DNA from: an uncultured Lachnospiraceae bacterium
GTDB taxonomy: Bacteria; Bacillota; Clostridia; Lachnospirales; Lachnospiraceae
Length of the DNA stretch: 32,986 bases
Assembly (NCBI GenBank): GCA_910585625.1
Contig: CAJUFQ010000036.1
Coordinates: 1-32,986 of the forward strand
Reading direction: 5' to 3'
Made by a program: the position numbers and the translations under genes. The notes under the pieces were generated by a model that ran no database searches, was not told the DNA's origin, and saw nothing but the letters and a program-made list of their open reading frames with translations. Below are positions 17,094 to 26,084 of the stretch, one piece after another (the stretch's first letter is position 1; each line of letters starts with the position of its first letter).

Positions 17094-19400
17094 ATGATAA
17101 AATTACACGACGGCGGTGCATATCTCGTAAATGGACAGACATTGGTGCCCGACGACGGACAGGCACAGGCAGCAATCCAGGCAGAGACCGGGGCGGCGGT
17201 GGCGAAGGAGGAAGCGGCGAAATGCACGATAGCTTACAATATCCTTGCCGAACACAATACTTCCGGGAATATGGAAAAGCTGAAAATCAAATTTGACAAG
17301 CTTACGTCTCATGACATCACTTTTGTAGGGATTATCCAGACGGCAAGGGCTTCTGGACTGGAGAAATTCCCGGTTCCCTATGTGCTGACCAACTGCCACA
17401 ACTCCCTTTGTGCAGTAGGCGGCACCATCAACGAGGATGACCATATGTTTGGCCTTACTTGCGCCAAGAAATATGGCGGCGTTTACGTTCCGCCGCATCA
17501 GGCGGTCATCCACCAGTTTGCCAGGGAAATGTTAGCAGGCGGCGGCAGGATGATTTTGGGTTCCGATTCCCATACCCGTTATGGCGCATTAGGCACCATG
17601 GCAATGGGCGAGGGCGGGCCGGAACTGGTAAAGCAGCTGCTGAACAAGACATATGACATCAATATGCCCAAGGTGGTGGGCGTTTACCTGACTGGGAAGC
17701 CGGCAGACGGCGTAGGCCCGCAAGACGTTGCGCTTGCCATTATCGGCGCAGTGTTTGCTAATGGTTATGTGAATAATAAAGTAATGGAATTCGTAGGGCC
17801 GGGCGTATCTAACCTGAGTGCGGATTTCCGTATCGGCATTGACGTTATGACGACGGAGACGACATGCCTGTCCTCCATCTGGCGGACAGACGATACTATC
17901 CGCGAATTCTATGAAATCCATAAACGGAAAGAGGACTACAAGGAACTGAACCCGGGACAGGTAGCATACTATGACGGCATGATAGAAGTGGATTTGGCTA
18001 AAGTGAAGCCGATGATTGCCATGCCGTTCCATCCGAGCAATACCTATACGATTGAGGAGCTTAACGCGAACCTGATGGACATTCTGGATGACTGTGAGAA
18101 GAAAGCTTTGGTCAGCCTGGACGGGGCCGTGGACTTTACGCTGAAAGATAAAGTAAGGGACGGCAGGCTCTATGTGGATCAGGGAATCATTGCGGGATGT
18201 GCCGGAGGCGGATTTGAAAATATATGTGCTGCGGCAGATATCATGGAAGGCGCAAGCATTGGTTCCGATGAGTTCACGCTGAGCATTTATCCGGCAAGCA
18301 TGCCGATTTATATGGAGCTTTTAAGAAGCGGTGCGGCCGAGACCTTGATGGAGACCGGGGCAGTCTTAAAGACGGCATTCTGTGGCCCCTGTTTCGGCGC
18401 GGGCGACACGCCGAGCAATAACGGCTTTTCCATCCGCCACTCCACGAGGAACTTCCCGAACCGTGAAGGAAGCAAGCTCCAGAGCGGGCAGATTGCATCT
18501 GTCGCGCTGATGGACGCTCGTTCGATTGCGGCGACGGCAGCTAACAAGGGTTACCTGACTCCGGCCACGGACATGGATGTCTACTATACGAATCCGAAAT
18601 ACTATTTTGACAGCAAGATTTATGCCAACCGCGTGTTTGACAGCAAGGGAGTGGCAGATCCCGCGCAGGAGATTAAGTTTGGCCCCAATATTAAGGACTG
18701 GCCGGCCATGAGTCCCCTGCCGGAGGACATGGTTCTGAAAGTTGTCTCAGAGATTCATGACCCCGTAACGACTACGGATGAGCTGATTCCGTCAGGCGAG
18801 ACTTCCTCCTACCGCTCCAACCCCTTGGGGCTTGCGGAATTCACGCTGTCTCGGAAAGACCCGGCCTATGTGGGACGGGCTAAGGAGATTCAGAAGGCGC
18901 AGAAGGCGGTTGAGGATGGCAAATGCCCATTGGATGTTGTGTCAGAGCTGAAGCCTGTCATGGAAGCCATTGGCCAGTCTTTCCCGGATAAAGACTTTTC
19001 AGGAGGAAAACCGGGAGCCATCGGTTTTGGCAGCACCATTTTTGCTGTGAAGCCGGGAGACGGATCGGCAAGGGAGCAGGCGGCTTCCTGCCAGAAGGTG
19101 CTGGGCGGCTGGGCCAACATTGCTAATGAGTATGCCACCAAGCGTTACCGTTCAAACCTGATTAACTGGGGCATGCTGCCGTTCTTAATCCCGGCAGGAG
19201 AACTTCCGTTTGAGAATGGGGACTATCTATTCATACCGGATGTCCGCAAGGCGGTAGAAGAGCGTAAGGCACAAGTTACGGCCTATGTGGTAAAGGACGG
19301 TTCCCTGAAAGAGTTTGCCCTGGGGTTGGGTGAGCTTACGGAAGATGAGAGGACAATCATATTAAAAGGATGTCTGATAAATTATTACAAGGCAGAGTAA
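17094..19400 (+). CDS. Aconitase-superfamily hydratase, YbhJ-like
   Basis: A 768-residue [4Fe-4S] hydro-lyase related to aconitase, cytosolic. The three cluster cysteines are visible: C369 (GIIAGCAGGG), C430 and C433 (FCGPCFGAGD), spaced as in aconitase. Other superfamily signatures are GSDSHTRYGALGTMAMGEGG, the NFPNREGS loop and, in the C-terminal swivel domain, GSAREQAASC and YRSNLINWGMLPF. Order and length resemble E. coli YbhJ and clostridial proteins annotated as hydratase, more than true AcnA, which is about 900 residues. The exact substrate of that group is not established to my knowledge, so citrate/isocitrate interconversion is possible but not shown. No citrate synthase or isocitrate dehydrogenase gene is nearby. 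A strong promoter precedes it and a hairpin follows, so it is probably a single-gene unit. Confidence 0.85.
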   Translation: MIKLHDGGAYLVNGQTLVPDDGQAQAAIQAETGAAVAKEEAAKCTIAYNILAEHNTSGNMEKLKIKFDKLTSHDITFVGIIQTARASGLEKFPVPYVLTNCHNSLCAVGGTINEDDHMFGLTCAKKYGGVYVPPHQAVIHQFAREMLAGGGRMILGSDSHTRYGALGTMAMGEGGPELVKQLLNKTYDINMPKVVGVYLTGKPADGVGPQDVALAIIGAVFANGYVNNKVMEFVGPGVSNLSADFRIGIDVMTTETTCLSSIWRTDDTIREFYEIHKRKEDYKELNPGQVAYYDGMIEVDLAKVKPMIAMPFHPSNTYTIEELNANLMDILDDCEKKALVSLDGAVDFTLKDKVRDGRLYVDQGIIAGCAGGGFENICAAADIMEGASIGSDEFTLSIYPASMPIYMELLRSGAAETLMETGAVLKTAFCGPCFGAGDTPSNNGFSIRHSTRNFPNREGSKLQSGQIASVALMDARSIAATAANKGYLTPATDMDVYYTNPKYYFDSKIYANRVFDSKGVADPAQEIKFGPNIKDWPAMSPLPEDMVLKVVSEIHDPVTTTDELIPSGETSSYRSNPLGLAEFTLSRKDPAYVGRAKEIQKAQKAVEDGKCPLDVVSELKPVMEAIGQSFPDKDFSGGKPGAIGFGSTIFAVKPGDGSAREQAASCQKVLGGWANIANEYATKRYRSNLINWGMLPFLIPAGELPFENGDYLFIPDVRKAVEERKAQVTAYVVKDGSLKEFALGLGELTEDERTIILKGCLINYYKAE

Positions 19401-19420
19401 AAGAGAGAATTCATAAGCTG

Positions 19421-19456
19421 AAGTCGTAGGGTATTGTGCAAGCAATACCCTGACTT
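19421..19456 (+). terminator. Long hairpin between the hydratase and the AI-2E transporter genes
   Basis: AAGTC-GT-AGGGTATTG (19421-19436) pairs with CAATACCCTGACTT (19443-19456): 14 bp, broken only by a 2-base bulge, around a 6-base loop. The tail TCTAACG is not T-rich. It may be an imperfect terminator, an mRNA-stabilising 3' end or a leader element for the next gene, which starts 24 bases later. Confidence 0.5.
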
Positions 19457-19479
19457 TCTAACGAGAGGAAGTATTTAGA

Positions 19480-20838
19480 GTGGAAGAACAGAAAAATATA
19501 AAAGAGAAGACCGATTGGAATATCAGGCCCTATTTAGCGATAGGGCTTACTGCATTTTTAGTAATTATTGGTTCGCTGGCGTTTTTTTTCCTGGTTGACC
19601 GTTATCATGGATTTACCAAGATTTTGGGTACGATAACCGGCATCCTGCAGCCGATTACGATTGGATTAGTGATTGCTTATCTGATGACGCCAGTCGTGAA
19701 TTTTGAGGAACGCCATCTTTTGCCGCTGGCGCAGCAGAAGATGAAAGACCCTCTGAAAGCAAAGAAGATGGTCAGGGCAGCAAGCGTGATTGGGGCGCTC
19801 ATTTTTTTCCTATTAATTATCGGCGTGCTGCTGCTGATGGTAATACCAGAGCTTTATAAGAGCATTAATGGGATGATTGGCACGATGCCCAAACAGGTGA
19901 ACAGCTTTATGGATTGGCTGAATGAATATGTCAGCAGTGACAGCGAGATTTCCAGTTACTTGGAGGTAGGGCTGACTAAGGCGACAGAATTTTTCGAGAA
20001 CTGGGCAAAGACGGATTTCCTGCCCCAGACGAAGAATATCGTAGCGGGCGTCACCACTGGGGTAATCAATGCGGTGAGGGTTGTTTTTAATGTGCTTGTC
20101 GGAATCATCATTTCCATCTATGTGCTGATGAGCAAGGAGGAATTCATCGGCCAGAGCAAGAAACTGATGTATGCATTGCTGCCGGGCAAGTCGGCAAATG
20201 CGGTTATTCATACGGTACACAAAAGCAACGAGATTTTTGGCGGCTTTATATCAGGTAAAATTTTGGATTCTATGATAATCGGCGTTCTATGTTTTATCTG
20301 CCTGTATTTTATGAAAATGCCGTATGCACTGCTAGTCAGCGTGATTGTCGGCGTCACCAATGTCATCCCGTTTTTTGGCCCTTATCTGGGGGCGGTACCC
20401 AGCACGATCCTTATCATGCTGGCCAGCCCGATCCAAGGTGTTTATTTTATAATCTTCATCTTAATCCTGCAGCAGTTTGACGGAAATATCCTCGGGCCGG
20501 CTATCTTAGGCGAATCTACAGGGCTATCCTCTTTTTGGGTGGTATTTGCCATCCTTGTGGGAGGCGGGATTTTCGGTATCCTGGGCATGATTATCGGTGT
20601 TCCCGCATTTGCGGTAATCATCTACGTCATCCGCAGGATGGTAAATTATATATTAGAGAAGAAACAGCTTCCGCTTGACAGTAAGGAGTATGTACCCGTA
20701 GAAAAATTGGATGTGGAGAGCCACGCATTGATTAATTACCAGGAGGATGAGAATCCTAAGAAGGAGTCAGGCAAGAAACGGAAAAGCGGTGTTCTTGGCA
20801 AATTATCAAATGTGCAGAAACAGAAGAAAAAGAAATAA
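19480..20838 (+). CDS. AI-2E family transporter
   Basis: A 452-residue polytopic inner-membrane protein of the AI-2E exporter family (formerly UPF0118, PerM/YdiK-like). Start GTG 19480 follows GAGAGG at 19463-19468 at a rather long distance of 11 bases. Two N-terminal membrane helices (about 18-45 and 50-70), one near 100-125 and a cluster between about 200 and 400 fit the family's eight-helix plan, with the extracytoplasmic segment between. The family signature regions NVIPFFGPYLGAVPS and LQQFDGNILGPAILGESTGLSSFW are clear. The C-terminus is a long Lys-rich cytosolic tail. Members export autoinducer-2 in some species or act in Na+/H+ exchange in others, so the substrate here is open. No luxS lies nearby. 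Confidence 0.9.
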   Translation: MEEQKNIKEKTDWNIRPYLAIGLTAFLVIIGSLAFFFLVDRYHGFTKILGTITGILQPITIGLVIAYLMTPVVNFEERHLLPLAQQKMKDPLKAKKMVRAASVIGALIFFLLIIGVLLLMVIPELYKSINGMIGTMPKQVNSFMDWLNEYVSSDSEISSYLEVGLTKATEFFENWAKTDFLPQTKNIVAGVTTGVINAVRVVFNVLVGIIISIYVLMSKEEFIGQSKKLMYALLPGKSANAVIHTVHKSNEIFGGFISGKILDSMIIGVLCFICLYFMKMPYALLVSVIVGVTNVIPFFGPYLGAVPSTILIMLASPIQGVYFIIFILILQQFDGNILGPAILGESTGLSSFWVVFAILVGGGIFGILGMIIGVPAFAVIIYVIRRMVNYILEKKQLPLDSKEYVPVEKLDVESHALINYQEDENPKKESGKKRKSGVLGKLSNVQKQKKKK

Positions 20839-20854
20839 TTTCCAGCTGAGTATT

Positions 20855-20922
20855 TTGACATATATGGGGGTAATATGTTATGCTATGTCTAAGTATGGAC
20901 AAAAATAGGGGCGCCATCCCCT
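20855..20922 (+). promoter_or_regulatory. Promoter and leader hairpin of the TPR/AAA gene
   Basis: A perfect -35 box, TTGACA (20855-20860), 18 bases, then TATGCT (20879-20884). The expected transcript would start near 20891 and carry a small hairpin, AGGGG/CCCCT, at 20907-20922, then GAGGTG at 20936-20941 six bases before the TTG start. Confidence 0.6.
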
Positions 20923-20947
20923 TTAACATAATTCTGAGGTGAAATAG

Positions 20948-23900
20948 TTGGATAAGTACGAATACAAGTTAAAACTGGAACAGTTGAAAAACCTTGTAGA
21001 AGAAAAAAATTATAAAACTGCGGCAGAGATAGCGGATTCCATTAATTGGAGGAAAGTCAAAAGCTCGGCCACGTTGTGCATGGTTGGAGAGATATACGAC
21101 AGGTGTAAACGCTATGAAGACAGTCATGAAATTCTTCTGATGGCTTATGACCGGGCGGCGGTGGGCAGGAACATACTGTACCGTTTGACGTTGGTTTCCC
21201 TGAAAATGGGCAACCTGGACGAGGCGAAGGATTATTATGAAGATTTCCTGGAAATTGCTCCTTATGATAACCAGAAATATATCCTGCGCTATGAAATTGA
21301 AAAGATGGGCGGCGCCAGTTTGGAAGAGCTGATTGGCATCCTGGAAGAATTCAAGGATCGCGAATACCGGGAAGAATGGGCGTTTGAGCTTGCCTATCTA
21401 TATCATCGGAATGGGAACAGTGAACGTTGTGTAGAGGTATGCGATGAACTTGTGCTTTGGATTGGGGATGGGAAATATGTAGAAAAGGCATTGGAACTTA
21501 AAATGCTTTATCAGCCCCTGACCCTTACACAGGAAGAGAAGTACCGGGAATTCATGCAGCGCAAAGAAGGGGTAGTGGAAGTGCATCCAAATGATGCGCT
21601 TGAGTCTGGGGAGTTAGTAAACGAGACAATCCAAATTCCCAATATCATGGCCAATACCGGACGTTTCAATACCCAGAACCTTCAGGCTGAAATCGCAAAG
21701 AGCATGCAGCAGATTTTGGATGCCAACTCGAAGGAAACGGTAAATGACACCATGGATAACCTCAAAAAGATGGTTGAGGACATCCCTTATCTGCAAGTTC
21801 CTCAGGAGGAAGCAGGACGCACAGCAGAAGAAGGGCGGTATGGCCATATTGAGACAGATGAGGAAATTGACGATAACTTAAAAAATGATTTTGCAGAGAT
21901 GCTTGCCGAAGAATGGGACGGACAGTATAGCATTTCCTTTCAAGGGGGCGGTGTGCGGGAATCCCAGGTCAGTGGGCAGATGGGCATAGAGGAAGTGCTG
22001 GCGGACTGGGAAAAGACCAGGATGGCAGCAGAAGCCGCGATGGCAGCCGCACAGCAAAAGCGGTTGGAATCCGCAAAGGCGCGTGCCATGGAAGAGGCAT
22101 GGGATTTGCTGGAGCGGCTGCATGATATTATCCCCATGCTGGAGGCTGGAATCAGCCCCAAAGAATTACTGGAAGAGCAGTATATGCAGACTGTTGCCCC
22201 GGAAGAGCAGTCTGCAGCGCAAATGCAGATGCCGGAAGAGACGGCAGTACCCGGGGAACCACAGTTTGCCGGGGAAATACCGATGCCGGAAGGGGCGGCC
22301 ATGCCTGGAGAAGAGCGGTTTATGGGGGAAATACCAGCGCCGGAAGGTATTTCGATGCCGGAAGAGGCACAGTTTACCGGGGAGATACCAATGCCGGAAG
22401 ATATGCGGATGCCGGAGGGTGTACGGATTCCGCAGGAAATGCAGATGCCGGAAGACATCCAGATACCCAAAGGAATATGGGCACAGGGAGAGGCACAGAT
22501 GCCGGAAGGCAGGCAGCTTACAGAGGAATTGCCGATACCGCAGGAGGGGCAATTTGTCGGAGAACAGCCAATGCCGGGAAGCGTTCAGCTTACGGGAGAA
22601 CAGTCAATGCCGGGAAGCGTTCAGCTTGCGGGAGAACAGCCAATGCCGGAAGGCGTTCAGCTTGCGGGAGAACAGCCGATGCCGGAAGGCGTTCAGCTTG
22701 CGGGAGAACAGCCGATGCCGGAAGGCGTTCAGATTACGGGAGAACAGCCGATGCCGGGAAGCGTTCAGCTTACGGGAGAACAGTCGATGCCGGAAGGCGT
22801 TCAGTTTACGGGAGAATTGCCAATGCCGGAAGATGCACAGGAGTTTCCGGATTCTGCATCAACCTGGGAAGAAGCGGCCAAAATCCTTGGAGAGCCGATA
22901 CCAGAGGAATACTTAGCAAAAATCCGTCAGCAGAATGCGTTGAAAGAAAATGCATGGAAGCAGAAGGATGAAAAGGAAAAACCGTTAAAAACCAGCCCTC
23001 AGATTGAGGAAACAAGAGAGGAGGCAGGGAAGGCGGAAAAAGACGCGTTAAAAGCGTCTGTGGAAGCAGAAGCTATATTAAAAACAGCTGAGACCGCAGA
23101 AGGCATTTCGCGGGAAAATACAGAAAAAGGGTTGGACGCAGGGGAAGGAGTGCCTCAGGCAGAAGACGAGAAGTCTTCCCCGGCGAAAGAAGATGCCGGG
23201 CAGTACCTGCAGTCAGTATTTGAAGCAGCGAAGGCGTCCAGGGAGGAAAAGGTCAATGTTCCGAAGATAGAGATAGAAGAACAAGGGCATATCAGTAAAT
23301 TAAGCCCCGAGCAGAAGAAGATATTTTCTTATTTTGTGCCAATCAGCGGTATGGAGCAGCAGTTGTGCCAGGTTCTGGAAGGGGCTCTGCACCGAAAGGG
23401 AAATGATAATACCTCTGCAAGCGGAAATATTCTGATTACCGGCGGCAGGGGGAGCGGTAAAACGGTGCTGGCAACGGATTTCATTAAGGTAATCCAAAAG
23501 AGCGGCCAACATCCCGGCGGGAAAGTGGGCAAGATTACCGGAGAGGCTTTGAACCAGAAGGAGTTAAGCCAGCTTTTGAAGAAGGTGGCAGGAGGCTATC
23601 TGATTGTTGAAAAAGCGGGGAAGATTACGCAGCAGACGGCTACGAAGCTTTCCCTGCTGATGGAGCAAGATACAGGCGGCCTGCTGGTCATTATGGAAGA
23701 TACCAGCAGCGGCATAAAGAAGTTATTGGGCCTGGATGCGAATTTTGCCAAGAAATTCACGGAGCGGATAAAGATACCGATTTTTACCAGCGATGAACTG
23801 GTGGAATTTGCAAAAGCATATGCAGATGAACAGCAGTGTGAGATTGACGATATGGCAATCCTTGCGCTTTATAACCGGATCAGCAATATTCAGAAGTTAG

Positions 23901-24049
23901 ATGAGGCAACAACCTTAACGGAGGTTAAGGAAATCGTAGATGAGGCAATCGCCAGAGCGGAGCGGGGTGGTTTGAAAAAAATTTTTGGCAGGAAGAAATT
24001 TAACCAGGATGGGTATTTATACCTGAGGGAAAAGGATTTTGAAGATTAA
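20948..24049 (+). CDS. TPR-repeat protein with degenerate C-terminal AAA ATPase domain
   Basis: A 1033-residue cytosolic protein. Start TTG 20948 is set by GAGGTG six bases before it; no ATG is better placed. Residues 1-200 are TPR-like helices (YKTAAEIADSI, YEDSHEILLMAYDRA, AYLYHRNGNSERCVEVC). Residues 370-400 are an Ala-rich helix, 410-640 a Pro/Met/Glu-rich repeat region and 640-800 a charged linker. A C-terminal AAA-like domain begins near 800: Walker A GGRGSGKT (832-839) is intact, but the Walker B position reads YLIVEKAG, with Val887 where the magnesium-binding Asp is expected, followed by E888. ATP may be bound but hydrolysis is doubtful. The next gene, glgB, starts 25 bases after its stop, hinting at a link with glycogen or cell envelope metabolism. 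No function is known to me. Confidence 0.75.
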   Translation: MDKYEYKLKLEQLKNLVEEKNYKTAAEIADSINWRKVKSSATLCMVGEIYDRCKRYEDSHEILLMAYDRAAVGRNILYRLTLVSLKMGNLDEAKDYYEDFLEIAPYDNQKYILRYEIEKMGGASLEELIGILEEFKDREYREEWAFELAYLYHRNGNSERCVEVCDELVLWIGDGKYVEKALELKMLYQPLTLTQEEKYREFMQRKEGVVEVHPNDALESGELVNETIQIPNIMANTGRFNTQNLQAEIAKSMQQILDANSKETVNDTMDNLKKMVEDIPYLQVPQEEAGRTAEEGRYGHIETDEEIDDNLKNDFAEMLAEEWDGQYSISFQGGGVRESQVSGQMGIEEVLADWEKTRMAAEAAMAAAQQKRLESAKARAMEEAWDLLERLHDIIPMLEAGISPKELLEEQYMQTVAPEEQSAAQMQMPEETAVPGEPQFAGEIPMPEGAAMPGEERFMGEIPAPEGISMPEEAQFTGEIPMPEDMRMPEGVRIPQEMQMPEDIQIPKGIWAQGEAQMPEGRQLTEELPIPQEGQFVGEQPMPGSVQLTGEQSMPGSVQLAGEQPMPEGVQLAGEQPMPEGVQLAGEQPMPEGVQITGEQPMPGSVQLTGEQSMPEGVQFTGELPMPEDAQEFPDSASTWEEAAKILGEPIPEEYLAKIRQQNALKENAWKQKDEKEKPLKTSPQIEETREEAGKAEKDALKASVEAEAILKTAETAEGISRENTEKGLDAGEGVPQAEDEKSSPAKEDAGQYLQSVFEAAKASREEKVNVPKIEIEEQGHISKLSPEQKKIFSYFVPISGMEQQLCQVLEGALHRKGNDNTSASGNILITGGRGSGKTVLATDFIKVIQKSGQHPGGKVGKITGEALNQKELSQLLKKVAGGYLIVEKAGKITQQTATKLSLLMEQDTGGLLVIMEDTSSGIKKLLGLDANFAKKFTERIKIPIFTSDELVEFAKAYADEQQCEIDDMAILALYNRISNIQKLDEATTLTEVKEIVDEAIARAERGGLKKIFGRKKFNQDGYLYLREKDFED
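22559..22846 (+). repeat. 36-bp in-frame tandem repeat coding for GEQPMPEGVQLA-like units
   Basis: Seven complete 36-bp units begin at 22559, 22595, 22631, 22667, 22703, 22739 and 22775, with a diverged eighth at 22811. Each encodes 12 residues (GEQ-P/S-MP-GS/EG-VQ-x-x). Units 3 to 5 are nearly identical in DNA, a sign of recent expansion by slippage or recombination. More diverged copies extend upstream to about 22220. As the unit is a multiple of three, copy-number change keeps the frame. Confidence 0.9.
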
Positions 24050-24074
24050 GGAAACAGGAGTAGGAGTGAAAGGT

Positions 24075-25967
24075 ATGGAACATTTTTCAGAATTGGATAT
24101 GTACTATTTGGGACAGGGAACGCACTATGACGTTTACAAAAAGCTGGGCGCGCATCCAGAAAAACGAAGAGGGAAAAAAGGCGTTTATTTTGCAGTTTGG
24201 GCGCCGAATGCGGAGAAGGTATCTGTAATCGGGACGTTTAATGAGTGGAAAGAAGACGCAAACGAGATGAAACGGCTAGAGCCAATGGGAGTTTATGAGT
24301 TATTTGTCCCAGGGGCGGCAGAGGGGGATCTTTATAAGTTTTATATTGAAACGCCGGACGGCAGGAAGCTATATAAAGCGGATCCCTATGCAAATTATGC
24401 CGAACTCCGTCCCGGCACGGCCTCAAGAGTGACGGATATCAATAAGATTGAGTGGTCAGACGAGAAGTGGATGGAAAAGCGCATGGCTTGTAAAGATGTC
24501 CATGCCCAGCCGATGGCGATTTATGAAGTGCATCCCGGTTCCTGGATGCGCCATCCCGGACGGGAAGACGAAGGGTTTTACACGTATCGTGAGCTGGCGC
24601 ACAAGCTGGCGGCATATGTCAAAGAGATGGGCTATACCCACGTGGAGATGATGGGGATTTCGGAGTATCCCTTTGACGGTTCCTGGGGATATCAGGTGAC
24701 CGGGTATTATGCGCCTACCTCAAGGTATGGAACACCAGAGGACTTTGCGTACTTTGTAAATTATATGCATAAGAATAATATCGGCGTCATTCTGGATTGG
24801 GTTCCGGCGCATTTCCCAAGGGATGCTCATGGCCTGGCAGAATTTGACGGAAGCTGCCTCTATGAGTATGCAGATCCCAGGAAGGGTGAACATCCGGACT
24901 GGGGGACGAAGATATTTGATTATGGTAAGACGGAAGTGAAAAATTTCCTCATTGGCAGCGCGCTGATGTGGATTGAGCATTACCATATTGACGGCCTGCG
25001 CGTGGACGCCGTAGCTTCCATGCTTTACCTGGATTATGGCAAGCAGGATGGGCAGTGGGTTCCCAATGAATTTGGCGGCAATAAGAATCTGGAAGCGATT
25101 GAATTCTTTAAACATATCAATACGCTGATTCTGGGCAGGAATCCGGGGGCAGTCATGATTGCCGAAGAGTCTACGGCTTGGCCGAGGGTTACCGGGAGCG
25201 TGGAGGATGAAGGGCTGAATTTCAGCTTTAAGTGGAACATGGGTTGGATGCATGATTTCCTGGATTACATGAAGCTGGATCCTTATTTCCGCAAAGACAA
25301 CCATAACCGCATGACGTTTGCCATGAGCTATAACAGCAGCGAGCATTACATTTTAGTGCTGTCCCACGATGAGGTGGTTCACCTGAAATGTTCCATGATT
25401 AATAAAATGCCTGGGGAAGGCAAGGACAAGTTTGCCAACCTCAAAGCGGGTTACGGTTTCATGATGGGGCATCCGGGCAAGAAATTGCTGTTTATGGGCC
25501 AGGAATTTGGGCAGCTCCGCGAGTGGAGCGAGGAGCGGGAGCTGGATTGGTTCCTGCTGGATGAACCCGAGCATCGGCAGCTGCAGATGTATTTTAAGGA
25601 TTTGCTGCATATCTATCGGAAATATCCGGCAATGTATGAAGCGGATACAGATTGGAACAATTTTGAGTGGATTAATGCCGATGACAATTTCCGCAGTGTA
25701 TTCAGTTTCATGCGCAAGAGCGCAAATGGGAAGAAGAATCTGCTCTTTATCTGCAATTTCACGCCGATGGCGTGGGATGATTACCGCGTTGGCGTACCGG
25801 TAAAGAAGCAGTATAAGCTTATATTAAACAGCGATGATAAGAAATACGGCGGGGAGGGCGTGGAGCGTCCGCTGACATATAAGCCGGTAAAGAAGGAGTG
25901 CGACAACCAGCCGTTTTCCTTTGAATATCCTCTGCCGCCTTATGGAGTCGCCGTATTCCAGTATTGA
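24075..25967 (+). CDS. glgB: 1,4-alpha-glucan branching enzyme GlgB
   Basis: A 630-residue GH13 enzyme that cuts alpha-1,4 chains and rejoins them as alpha-1,6 branches in glycogen. I start it at ATG 24075, eight bases after AGGAG (24062-24066); GTG 24066 is possible, and TTG 24039 would overlap the gene before. An N-terminal CBM48 module (about 30-120: FAVWAPNAEKVSVIGTFNEW) precedes the (beta/alpha)8 domain. Catalytic residues are the nucleophile D311 (DGLRVDAV), acid/base E364 (MIAEEST) and D432 (LSHDEVV); the spacings of 53 and 68 match E. coli GlgB (D405, E458, D526). The C-terminal beta domain ends at the stop. Lacking the extra N1 domain of E. coli GlgB explains the short length. No other glg gene is adjacent. 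Confidence 0.95.
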   Translation: MEHFSELDMYYLGQGTHYDVYKKLGAHPEKRRGKKGVYFAVWAPNAEKVSVIGTFNEWKEDANEMKRLEPMGVYELFVPGAAEGDLYKFYIETPDGRKLYKADPYANYAELRPGTASRVTDINKIEWSDEKWMEKRMACKDVHAQPMAIYEVHPGSWMRHPGREDEGFYTYRELAHKLAAYVKEMGYTHVEMMGISEYPFDGSWGYQVTGYYAPTSRYGTPEDFAYFVNYMHKNNIGVILDWVPAHFPRDAHGLAEFDGSCLYEYADPRKGEHPDWGTKIFDYGKTEVKNFLIGSALMWIEHYHIDGLRVDAVASMLYLDYGKQDGQWVPNEFGGNKNLEAIEFFKHINTLILGRNPGAVMIAEESTAWPRVTGSVEDEGLNFSFKWNMGWMHDFLDYMKLDPYFRKDNHNRMTFAMSYNSSEHYILVLSHDEVVHLKCSMINKMPGEGKDKFANLKAGYGFMMGHPGKKLLFMGQEFGQLREWSEERELDWFLLDEPEHRQLQMYFKDLLHIYRKYPAMYEADTDWNNFEWINADDNFRSVFSFMRKSANGKKNLLFICNFTPMAWDDYRVGVPVKKQYKLILNSDDKKYGGEGVERPLTYKPVKKECDNQPFSFEYPLPPYGVAVFQY

Positions 25968-25996
25968 TGACAGCCCATACCTTATGTTGTTTTCAG

Positions 25997-26022
25997 ATCC
26001 CCCGCAGCTTGCTGCGGGGGAT
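25997..26022. terminator. Strong GC hairpin after glgB, no T tract
   Basis: A perfect 11-bp stem, ATCCCCCGCAG (25997-26007) with CTGCGGGGGAT (26012-26022), carries a CTTG loop. Neither strand has a T run after the stem (the + strand continues TGAAGTAG), so it is not a standard rho-independent terminator although it sits 30 bases after glgB. Confidence 0.55.
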
Positions 26023-26084
26023 TGAAGTAGCATAACAAAAAATCGGGCATATAGTATAGGGATAGAAAAAATGGGAGAATCGCT

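Noticed and set aside
22559..22846. The regular 36-bp repeats as a CRISPR array.
   Set aside because: The units are contiguous with no unique spacers, and they continue one protein frame.
22083..22971. Long alternative + strand frames across the 36-bp repeats.
   Set aside because: A repeat whose length is a multiple of three keeps all frames open; the products are Arg/Cys-rich nonsense, while the main frame joins a TPR and an AAA domain.
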